From Microcoleus sp. FACHB-DQ6 (GTDB lineage: Bacteria; Cyanobacteriota; Cyanobacteriia; Cyanobacteriales; Microcoleaceae), in contig JACJNV010000399.1 in assembly GCA_014695175.1 (NCBI GenBank), positions 1-32,097 on the forward strand: a stretch of 32,097 nt of DNA, given 5' to 3'. The translations under genes and the position numbers were made by a program. Below the pieces are notes generated by a model. It was not told the DNA's origin and did no database searches. It saw only the letters and a list, made by a program, of their open reading frames with translations. This document shows, one piece after another, positions 15,509 through 22,102 of this stretch; the stretch's first letter is position 1, and every line of letters starts with the position of its first letter.

Positions 15509-16303
15509 TTATGCAGATAATTTATCTGCTTCTATTACAAACAATTGCTGATCCTGCAATCGGATTTTTCCATCTTTCACGGCAGCCTTAACCAACTCGC
15601 TAAAGCGTGAAAATGTTTTTCCCTGATGTTGGCCGACAAAAGTTACTCCCTGATACTTGGGAAAAAGCTGCAACATTAGGTTGTTAATAAAACCTAATCC
15701 TGTACCCTTCCCTTTACTTAATGCTGTTTTGATAGCTTCGATCAAATACTCAACAGCCTCATTGTAAGTGAGATGACACTGAACATTTTCTATTTGCTGC
15801 TGAGTCTTGGGCGCTACCAAGCTAGGCAATTCATCAAGAAAGTGGAAATCACTACCTACAAGTTCTTTCAGCTTTTGTTTGACATTACCTCGCTGAGCAA
15901 AGACTATAACTTTTTTGCCACGATCTTTTAAATTGCGAACCGAGTTTACAAAGTCCCCATCTCCTGATACAAGGATAACTGTATCGGGAGGCCGATTGCT
16001 GTAACTATCATCAAGACAGTCAACCATCAATTGATTATCGGCACTATTTTTTAGAGGGCAGGGAACATCGATACATTTAAAACCAAGCTTTTGCAGCTTG
16101 TTTTTTGCAGAGACTTGAGCGGGACAGAGTGAATTGTAGTAGACTTTTGCTTCAATCAAGATCCCCTGAAATTTGGCAAATTCTAGCAATTGACTACCTA
16201 GAATTTGAGTTAAGTGTGTGTTCTGAATATCGACGTAAATAGTAGAAACTAGAGGCGGCAACTGCTCGGTTTGTTTGCCAATTGCTGAATGATTGTCTGT
16301 CAT
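15509..16303 (-). CDS. NYN-domain (LabA/DUF88-type) protein with a C-terminal helical domain
   Basis: This is a 264-residue protein from the ATG at 16303, which has AGGA nine bases upstream. A longer frame to 16435 adds a cysteine-rich start without such support. The N-terminal NYN (PIN-like) domain shows STIYVDIQN with the first Asp, then DNQLMVDCLDDSY, TVILVSGDGDFVNSVRNLKD and KKVIVFAQRGNVKQKLKE, the standard acidic residues of LabA/DUF88 proteins. Such domains are thought to be RNases. The C-terminal part (about residues 175-255, GLGFINNLMLQLFP, TFSRFSELVKAAVKDGKIRL) looks like a winged-helix OST-HTH/LOTUS-type domain, as in other NYN proteins; that is my inference. The target RNA is unknown. 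Confidence 0.82.
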   Translation of the reverse strand: MTDNHSAIGKQTEQLPPLVSTIYVDIQNTHLTQILGSQLLEFAKFQGILIEAKVYYNSLCPAQVSAKNKLQKLGFKCIDVPCPLKNSADNQLMVDCLDDSYSNRPPDTVILVSGDGDFVNSVRNLKDRGKKVIVFAQRGNVKQKLKELVGSDFHFLDELPSLVAPKTQQQIENVQCHLTYNEAVEYLIEAIKTALSKGKGTGLGFINNLMLQLFPKYQGVTFVGQHQGKTFSRFSELVKAAVKDGKIRLQDQQLFVIEADKLSA

Positions 16304-16461
16304 TTGATTATGTCCTGCAAAGACGTTGACTCGACAGCCTCGACATATCGCGCATCTAGGATTAATGGAACGCTGCCTGTGGATTTTCTCAAAAATGAAC
16401 ATCTCGGCACAGGACAATGTGTTACCACAAAACACTGTAATTTTGTTGGGATTTGATTAGC

Positions 16462-16728
16462 GTCTTAGCTACAGGGTTTACAGAACTGGAACGAGTTTAG
16501 TAGCAGCCCGTTGAAGGGAAATGGAACTCAATAATGTTTCGAGTTTCTCAAGCTTGTATCAAGTTGTTAAAACGACATTAGACTCACATTCCGCGAAGGG
16601 AAATGGAACTCAAGAATGTTTCGATTTTCTCAAACTTGTATCAACTTGTTAAAACGACATTAGACTCACATTCCGCTCAACGGGGTGCTAGAAACTTGCC
16701 CCAGTTTTATAAACCGTGTAGCTAAGAC
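16462..16728. repeat. structured element: two 82-bp tandem copies inside ~52-bp inverted repeats
   Basis: The left arm 16462-16514 starts GTCTTAGCTACAGGGTTTAC, and the reverse complement of the right arm 16677-16728 starts GTCTTAGCTACACGGTTTAT. They stay alignable over the full length with one gap, ending AGCAGCCCGTTGA / AGCACCCCGTTGA. Exactly between them lie two direct 82-bp units (16513-16594 and 16595-16676) that differ at about four positions. Each unit also has partly complementary ends (GGAAATGGAACTC... and ...GACTCACATTCC). No long reading frame is present. It may be a non-autonomous mobile element or a structured RNA. It sits between the divergent NYN and hli genes. Confidence 0.8.
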
Positions 16729-16999
16729 GACTCAATCAACATTCCTTCATTTTGAATGCGATATTTAGTTTTAGCTGTGCTTTTAGGCTAGCCTTCTAAT
16801 TATTGGATGTCAAGTATTAACTCAAAATAATTTTTTTACATCCTTATACATCTCACCAAGGTTTTGGCCAACTTGACACCGATCGCCCTGATACACTTTA
16901 CCCGATCGACCGTTCCCACATCAAAAACCCTCTCCTCCTCCCCCCGCGAACCCCTCTCCCTGCGGGCCCATCCCGCTTATCTCCGGCATTTAAACAGTA

Positions 17000-17017
17000 A
17001 ATGTAAAAATATGTTGC
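17000..17017 (-). promoter_or_regulatory. HLR1-like element, upstream copy
   Basis: On the plus strand AATGTAAA-AA-TATGTTGC is the reverse complement of the HLR1 pattern, two octamers (G/T)TTACA(T/A)(T/A) spaced by 2 nt. The first octamer matches fully and the second at 6 of 8. HLR1 binds the regulator RpaB and controls high-light genes. It lies 63-81 nt upstream of the hli start. Confidence 0.35.
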
Positions 17018-17044
17018 AAACTTGGTACTGCTGTGTTAAGTTTA

Positions 17045-17062
17045 GTTACATAAGGTTGAAAT
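17045..17062 (+). promoter_or_regulatory. HLR1-like element, downstream copy
   Basis: GTTACATA-AG-GTTGAAAT fits the HLR1 pattern with a perfect first octamer, correct 2-nt spacing and 6 of 8 in the second octamer. It lies 18 nt before the hli start, a place suited to repression by bound RpaB under low light. The match is by eye only. Confidence 0.42.
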
Positions 17063-17080
17063 TAAACGAGGTTTCTGGTT

Positions 17081-17224
17081 ATGGAAAACAAAGACGCAAA
17101 AGTTGGCTTTACTGAGTTCGCTGAAACCTGGAACGGCCGTTTGGCAATGTTGGGCTTCGTTATCGGCTTAGCTACCGAATTCCTCACCGGTCAAGGCATT
17201 CTCTCTCAAATCGGTTTGATGTAA
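17081..17224 (+). CDS. high-light-inducible protein (one-helix Chl a/b-binding-like, HLIP/SCP)
   Basis: This short gene encodes 47 residues: MENKDAKVGFTEFAETWNGR then LAMLGFVIGLATEFLTGQGI and LSQIGLM. The E-T-W-N-G-R-L-A-M-L-G-F segment (Glu15, Asn18, Arg20) is the chlorophyll-binding motif of the Hlip/SCP family, inside one transmembrane helix in the thylakoid. These proteins bind chlorophyll and carotenoid and protect photosystem II assembly and repair under strong light. The ATG at 17081 has CGAGG 9 nt upstream. Two HLR1-like sites lie upstream and an intrinsic terminator downstream, so it looks like a complete single-gene unit. Confidence 0.95.
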   Translation: MENKDAKVGFTEFAETWNGRLAMLGFVIGLATEFLTGQGILSQIGLM

Positions 17225-17278
17225 TCAGCTTAACTGCATACAAGAGCTTAAATTCAGGCGATCGACCCCTTCACAAGT

Positions 17279-17334
17279 GCAAAAGCCCCCCCGCTAATAA
17301 GTCCCCTTCACTTCACACGGAAGGGGGCTTTTGC
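17279..17334 (+). terminator. intrinsic terminator of the hli gene
   Basis: A perfect 12-bp stem, GCAAAAGCCCCC (17279-17290) with GGGGGCTTTTGC (17323-17334), has a 32-nt loop and is followed by ATTTTC. An inner alternative pairing (CCCCTT with AAGGGG) can shorten the loop. It starts 54 bp after the hli stop. The next gene is on the opposite strand, so it may act for both. Confidence 0.75.
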
Positions 17335-17417
17335 ATTTTCTCTCAAAAAATCCACCAGATGGCACAATCAAAAATCTTTTCCGTCTCAATATTTATCGCG
17401 AGACTAACTCCAGCAAA

Positions 17418-17630
17418 CTAAGCAATTCCTACTGAATCCAACCTTCTCAATTTAGGAGTCAAACCAGGAAGCTTTACCAAACCGTCTCGTTTGTGAGTCC
17501 CCGCACTGTTACCTAAAATCATCTCCGACAGATCAGGCATTTCTTGCCAGCAGTGCGAGCAGAACCAATAAACGCGATTGTGGCGAGCGTGGCGGAGTAA
17601 TTTAGAGGAGCAACAAGGGCAACTATTCAT
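17418..17630 (-). CDS. small zinc-ribbon protein
   Basis: This 70-residue protein begins MNSCPCCSSKLLRHARHNRV and continues YWFCSHCWQEMPDL. The two Cys-x-x-Cys pairs (Cys4/7 or 6/7, and Cys24/27) with the H-x-R-V-Y-W-F between them look like a single zinc ribbon. The rest is basic and probably unstructured. It resembles small conserved cyanobacterial proteins of unknown role. The product may bind nucleic acid or protein; nothing here decides. It converges with the hli gene and shares the gap with its terminator. Confidence 0.7.
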   Translation of the reverse strand: MNSCPCCSSKLLRHARHNRVYWFCSHCWQEMPDLSEMILGNSAGTHKRDGLVKLPGLTPKLRRLDSVGIA

Positions 17631-17736
17631 GATATTTTAAACCTTCTTTAAGATAATGCAGCGATAACCGAATCATTACAAAGATTGACGAGTGCCGGTG
17701 CATCTCAACTCCAGACACAACAACAAAAAATCTTTT

Positions 17737-17955
17737 TCACTCACAACTTTGAGCGTCTCGCAAGTAGCACTTTTGGAGGCCCAACAGCAACACCACAATC
17801 AGAAGCTGAACGCTCCAAGGAGCCCAAGAGAAACCCCAAATAAAACAACCCAGCCCAGCCCAAGCGACAAGAACAAAAATATCTTGAGAGGTTTGCCAGT
17901 AAACCCAGACGGCTGCCAGAGAAACTATTAGTAGCAAAATGTAAGCTGAGGGCAT
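17737..17955 (-). CDS. small hydrophobic membrane protein of unknown function
   Basis: This 72-residue protein has two or three predicted membrane segments: AYILLLIVSLAAVWVYW (3-20), IFVLVAWAGLGCFIWGFSW (26-44) and VQLLIVVLLLGLQ (49-61), ending KCYLRDAQSCE. The ATG at 17955 is preceded by GGGAG at a 9-nt spacing, which favours it over the overlapping 80-residue frame and the plus-strand frame. It lies 106 bp upstream of the zinc-ribbon gene on the same strand. I do not recognise a named family. Confidence 0.55.
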   Translation of the reverse strand: MPSAYILLLIVSLAAVWVYWQTSQDIFVLVAWAGLGCFIWGFSWAPWSVQLLIVVLLLGLQKCYLRDAQSCE

Positions 17956-18121
17956 AGTCGTCTTCTCCCAATGTGTCTGCCAACAGTCAGGAGCGATCCC
18001 TGACCATGTGCTTAAACTTAAAACTAAAACCTGAAGAACTTATGAAGACGAGCCAGTTGTTACAAAAAGTAAAATAATCCTGCCAGCTTATATTTTCCCG
18101 AGAAATCCACAGGAATATTCA

Positions 18122-18286
18122 GTTCATAGCTAAGGTCGAATCCGGTTAAATGAACGCACTACCAATAGGGACTTAGGCATTCCTAATTGGTATCAATTTC
18201 ACCCCCAGACCGACAGGGTTGAAACTGATACCGGACTGATGTTTTTAGTCTTAAGCTGACAGGACGAAAGGTACGGCGCCTAAGTC
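18122..18286. other. densely paired intergenic stretch, possible structured RNA
   Basis: Several inverted repeats lie side by side or nested: GTTCAT/ATGAAC (18122-18127, 18150-18155), ACCAATAGG/CCTAATTGGT (18161-18169, 18182-18191), a 17-nt arm pair with 15 matches (18189-18205 and 18216-18232), and GACTTAGGC/GCCTAAGTC (18170-18178, 18278-18286) enclosing most of them. The gap 17956-18418 has no gene. On the minus strand it would be 3' of the response regulator and 5' of the membrane protein. I do not recognise a known RNA family. Confidence 0.4.
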
Positions 18287-18418
18287 GCTACATATATCCT
18301 GTCCGATCGACCCGATTCGATCGCTCGGCGCCATACCAAAGAAACCAAGTTTTTTTAACTCTCTTTGCCTGCAAAACTACTGGTTGAAAAGCTGCACAAT
18401 TCAATGCGCGCGATCGAT

Positions 18419-18811
18419 CTATTCTTGCTCCCAGCCCAAAGCCTCAGCGACCTGAGCCGCCAAAAACATCGGTTCAAAAGGCTTAGCAATCACGCTCACC
18501 ACCCCCAAATCCGCGAACATCCGCCTGTCCCCAGCCAGAGCCTTAGCTGTCAATAAAATTACCGGAATGTGCTGCGTAGCCTTATTAGCTTGTAACTGTA
18601 GAAAAGTAGTAGGCCCGTCTTGGTCGGGCATCATCACGTCCAATAGAATAGCATCAGGCTGTTCGGCAAGAGCCTTAGCAACCCCCTCGCGGCCCGAACT
18701 CGCTGTCAGGACTTCCCAGCCCCCCACCAGTTCAAGACTGACTTGAGCTACTTCCCGAATATCTTCGGCATCGTCAATAACCAAGATGCGCTTGGCAGTC
18801 AAAATTAACAT
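18419..18811 (-). CDS. single-domain response regulator (CheY-like receiver)
   Basis: This 130-residue protein is a lone receiver domain. It shows the acidic pair in ILVIDDAEDI, the phosphoacceptor Asp in AILLDVMMPDQDGP (about residue 58), Thr in VILLTAKA and Lys in VIAKPFEP. There is no DNA-binding or enzymatic output domain, so it should act through protein contacts, as CheY or as a phosphorelay step. The large PAS histidine kinase gene lies 358 bp upstream on the same strand and is its likely partner. Confidence 0.93.
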   Translation of the reverse strand: MLILTAKRILVIDDAEDIREVAQVSLELVGGWEVLTASSGREGVAKALAEQPDAILLDVMMPDQDGPTTFLQLQANKATQHIPVILLTAKALAGDRRMFADLGVVSVIAKPFEPMFLAAQVAEALGWEQE

Positions 18812-19169
18812 TTTTTTAGAAATGAGAACTGATCACAGATTAGAGGCGAAATGTGAATATTTTGTAAAGCAAATTATTTTAGCCGATCGGACTTTACAGT
18901 AAATTTTCAAAACTGTATAGCAGATGTTGAAGAAAGAAGGAACAAGGAAGACCGAAGTTGCAATCGAGCGGCAGGATTTCAACTAAGAACATCCTAACCG
19001 TCTGGCGCGGTTGCTGTAAAACATCCCACCCAAAAAAAGCCGCTTTTCGACCTCAAATCGCGCTTTTTGCCTGCTGTCCCCAAACTGCAGAAAAGGCTGA
19101 GATTGTTTGTCGATGACTCATCGAACAATCTGCACAAAATCAGTAACTTTGGGTACACCTAGGTAGAAA
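18812..19169. other. gap between kinase and response regulator, one hairpin
   Basis: The 358-bp gap contains a hairpin at 19100-19131 (AGATTGTT-CGATG paired with CATCG-AACAATCT, with a 3-nt bulge), 40-70 nt downstream of the kinase stop. No T-tract follows on the minus strand, so a terminator is uncertain. A purine-rich degenerate heptamer stretch is near 18925-18950. No gene is seen. Confidence 0.4.
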
Positions 19170-21737
19170 TTAACTTTCAGTTGCAAGCCCCTCCCTGAGA
19201 AGTGGCAGACTTAAGAAAAAAGTGCTGCCCTCCCCCAAAACGCTCTCCACCCACATCCGCCCCCCGTGCTGCTGCACGATACTGCGACAAATAGCCAGCC
19301 CCAAACCAGTACCTCCCTTCTGGCGAGAATCAGAAGCATCAACCTGTTGAAAGCGTTCAAAGACCATCTCCAGTTTGTCTGGCGGAATACCCCGCCCTTG
19401 GTCTTTCACAGCAATCACGATGTACCACGAGCTCGGAACTAGCAAGTGCGGAGGCGCGGCGGCAGGGTCAGGAGACAACAAAGACGGAGACGACACCGAC
19501 TTGTGCGCTGCTTTTTCTGCCAAATCCAGATTGTGGGTCAACTCCCCGCTCAGCCAAACCGTAGCGCCGGAAGGAGAAAATTTTATAGCATTACTGAGTA
19601 AATTTGTCAAGGCTTGAATTAGCCGATCGGGAACAGCTTGCAATTGCGCCCCCACAGGCTTCACCGACAGAGTAACTCCCGCCTGCTGAGCCATTCCCTG
19701 CATCTCGTCAGCCGCCTGCAACATCAGCTCAGCCACGTTGCAAGTTTGTTTGACGGCAGTGCTGTAACTTGACTCCATCCGCTCTAAATCTAGGATGTCG
19801 TTGACCAAGCGCACCAAACGGTCAGTGTTAGTGACAGCAATCTCCAGCATCCGCTTGGCTTTCTGGGGGTAAGCGTCAAGCAGGCCGCTGTTGAGGAGGC
19901 CCAGGGCACCGTGAATCGAGGTCATGGGCGTCCGCAGTTCGTGGCTGACAACAGAGATGAATTCATCTTTCATGCGCTCGACGGCAAGCCGCTCCGTGAT
20001 ATCTTTAAAAGTCACTACAGCTCCAATAATTTCGCCTTCTTCTCGCATCGGAGCGACAACGTACTCAACCGGAAAACTGCTGCCGTCTCGCCGCCAAAAA
20101 ATCTCATCGGTGACGCGCCGCGCCTCTCCGTCTTCCAAGGTGGCTAAAATTTGAGAACTTACCCGGTTCGGCAGCAGTTTGCCCGCCTGCTGTGCGGCGC
20201 AGTTTGGGACAAGTTCAGAGGCTGAATTGATGTCTGTTGCAGGGGACAGTTGCTTAATCGCCCTGGAGCATTCTTCCTGTGGACGGTGTAAACTTTCATA
20301 GAGTGGTCGATCGATCAATTGCTTCGATTCACACCCAGCCATTCTCACCGCCGCAGGATTGACAAAAGTTACTTTTCCCTGTTTGTTCAACCCGCAAATT
20401 CCTTCTCCTGCGGAGAACAAAATCATTTCTGTTTGGTGGCGGAGTTGTTCAAAGGCTTTTTCGACTCGCTTGCTGTCGCTGATGTCGCGAGAGATTGTCG
20501 AAACCCCTGTTACCGCTCCAGTGGCGTCTTTAATCGGAGAAATCGTCAGGGACACATCTATCTGTTGACCGTCTTTCCGCAAGTGCACGGTTTCGTAATG
20601 GTCGATGCTGGCTCCCGCCCTAATATTTTCCAATATTTGAGGCATTTCCTTGGGGCGTTCGGGTATGGCTAAAATCTCGATCGACTGCCCCTTGATTTCC
20701 GAGGCACAGTAGCCGTAAATCTTCTCTGCTCCTGCGTTCCAGCTCTGAATAGTCCCGGTGAGGGTTTTGCCTACGATGCCGTCGTCGGAAGACTCTACAA
20801 TCGACGCCAAGCGCACGAGTTCGTCTCTAGTTTGCTTGTGTTCGGTAATGTCGCGACCCAAAATCACTATACTTTTGCGCCTGCCGTCGGGGTGAAATAC
20901 AGGTACTTTAATCACATCGTACATTTTCACAGTACCGTCCGATCGGGGAATCACTTCTTCTCCCCTAGAAAGCTCACCTTTTTCCCACGCTTCTCTATCG
21001 CTCACCTCGCACGCCTGTAGGGGCTCGCGGTAAAAACTGCTGAGTTCTCCTAGCTGAGAATCTTTGAGGCCGCGGTAGTCTATCTTTTCTAGCTCGAACA
21101 CTTCCAATAGGGCTTGATTTGCCTCCTGCCACCTGCCCTCGCCATCTTTGAAGCAGACAATATCTGGCATGGCATTGATCAGCGAGTCGAGATAGGAATT
21201 TTCTCGCAGTGCAGTTTCTACCTCGGCCCGCTTGGCGATTTCCCGTTGCAGGTTTTCGTTTGCCGTTTGCAGCGAGTCCTTTAACAAACTTTCTGTAAAA
21301 GTTCTTTCTTTAATTACTTCCTGAAGTCTGTGGAGTTCTAGCGACAGCCGCCTGCGGGCCAACAAATTTTCTACCCGCAAGTGCAGTTGGGTGGGTTCGA
21401 CGGGACTTACTATCAAATCGTCTATTCTGCGTTCGAGTTGTTTTGCCTGCTGCGAAAAGGGCTGCTCAAAAAGAGCAGGCGTTTGGGATTTACTAACAAG
21501 CAAGAACGGTAAAAATATCGGCTCGGCGGCAGCTTTTAATGATTCTACCAGCGGCCCGATGCGATCGAAATTTGCCTCGTCGAGAATGCACAAGTCAAAA
21601 GCGATTTGGGGAAAGGGAAAGTCGGAGTTTGGATCTAAACCGCGATCGAGTGCGATCACCTCATGCTCGGTGTTGAGGTGGGCGATCGGCAAATTAAGTT
21701 GTTGGTGGCGATCGACCAAGAGTAAAATGCGGCTCAT
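19170..21737 (-). CDS. multi-PAS sensor histidine kinase with N-terminal receiver-like domain
   Basis: This is an 855-residue soluble sensor kinase. Residues 1-125 look like a receiver domain (ILLLVDRH, DLCILDEANFD), but the phosphorylation pocket looks degenerate. A coiled coil (about 135-180) is followed by three PAS domains (about 183-300, 305-425 and 430-583), each ending in a D-I-T/D-I-S linker. HisKA has His599 in SVVSHELRTPM. The ATPase has the N box NLLSNAIKF (Asn716), G1 DQGRGIPP and G2 GGTGLGLAI, with a low-complexity insertion at about 735-770. There is no membrane segment, so the signal is internal; the ligand is unknown. The receiver-only gene downstream is the probable partner. 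Confidence 0.92.
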   Translation of the reverse strand: MSRILLLVDRHQQLNLPIAHLNTEHEVIALDRGLDPNSDFPFPQIAFDLCILDEANFDRIGPLVESLKAAAEPIFLPFLLVSKSQTPALFEQPFSQQAKQLERRIDDLIVSPVEPTQLHLRVENLLARRRLSLELHRLQEVIKERTFTESLLKDSLQTANENLQREIAKRAEVETALRENSYLDSLINAMPDIVCFKDGEGRWQEANQALLEVFELEKIDYRGLKDSQLGELSSFYREPLQACEVSDREAWEKGELSRGEEVIPRSDGTVKMYDVIKVPVFHPDGRRKSIVILGRDITEHKQTRDELVRLASIVESSDDGIVGKTLTGTIQSWNAGAEKIYGYCASEIKGQSIEILAIPERPKEMPQILENIRAGASIDHYETVHLRKDGQQIDVSLTISPIKDATGAVTGVSTISRDISDSKRVEKAFEQLRHQTEMILFSAGEGICGLNKQGKVTFVNPAAVRMAGCESKQLIDRPLYESLHRPQEECSRAIKQLSPATDINSASELVPNCAAQQAGKLLPNRVSSQILATLEDGEARRVTDEIFWRRDGSSFPVEYVVAPMREEGEIIGAVVTFKDITERLAVERMKDEFISVVSHELRTPMTSIHGALGLLNSGLLDAYPQKAKRMLEIAVTNTDRLVRLVNDILDLERMESSYSTAVKQTCNVAELMLQAADEMQGMAQQAGVTLSVKPVGAQLQAVPDRLIQALTNLLSNAIKFSPSGATVWLSGELTHNLDLAEKAAHKSVSSPSLLSPDPAAAPPHLLVPSSWYIVIAVKDQGRGIPPDKLEMVFERFQQVDASDSRQKGGTGLGLAICRSIVQQHGGRMWVESVLGEGSTFFLSLPLLREGLATES

Positions 21738-21796
21738 TAGTGTGTTAATTTCCCCATGACTAATGATATGATGTACGGTAAATTAACCATTATACG

Positions 21797-21854
21797 GTTT
21801 GTAGTGACGACTGAAGTCCTCTTGTTTATGAGGACTGAAGTCCTCACTACAAAC
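21797..21854. repeat. palindromic repeat GTTTGTAGTGA...AGTCCTC
   Basis: Arms of 25 nt (21797-21821 and 21830-21854) with 22 matching positions and an 8-nt loop. The right half contains GAGGACTGAAGTCCTC, itself a palindrome. It is related to the repeat at the end of the RNA ligase gene (5154-5211) and to units in 15364-15500. Confidence 0.88.
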
Positions 21855-22006
21855 AAATTTTATAGCCCTATATCGACCGGACGGTATCGAAAGTATCAAG
21901 GCATTAGGCAGCCAGAGTAGAAGCCCCTATGCAATAAAAGTTGATAATTATTTAATTGTTTGTTCGTTCAAAAAATGACTGATGACTGTTGACTAATTTA
22001 GTTAGG

Positions 22007-22064
22007 GGGGCGGGTTTATATATATTTGGGTTTGCTGTTCTATTTTGTTTGTTAAACCCGCCCC
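22007..22064. repeat. inverted repeat GGGGCGGGTTTA / TAAACCCGCCCC
   Basis: Perfect 12-bp arms (22007-22018, 22053-22064) enclose a 34-nt AT-rich loop. It lies 39 bp after the GH57 stop, where a terminator would be placed, and is followed by a TGACTAATGACT tandem stretch (22070-22099). The rest of the gap 21738-22102 has no gene. Confidence 0.75.
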
Positions 22065-22102
22065 TACAGACTAATGACTAAAGACTGATGACTAATGACT
22101 TT

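Noticed and set aside
16304-16435. N-terminal extension of the NYN protein with several cysteines (CAICRGC)
   Set aside because: The ATG at 16303 has a good ribosome-binding site and directly precedes the family core; the cysteines do not form a clear zinc motif.
16513-16676. Two-copy repeat considered as a CRISPR array
   Set aside because: Units are 82 bp and contiguous, without spacers, and no cas gene is nearby.
17692-17983. Plus-strand 79-residue frame and minus-strand 80-residue frame over the small membrane gene
   Set aside because: Low-complexity or basic readings; the 72-residue minus-strand frame has membrane segments and a good ribosome-binding site.
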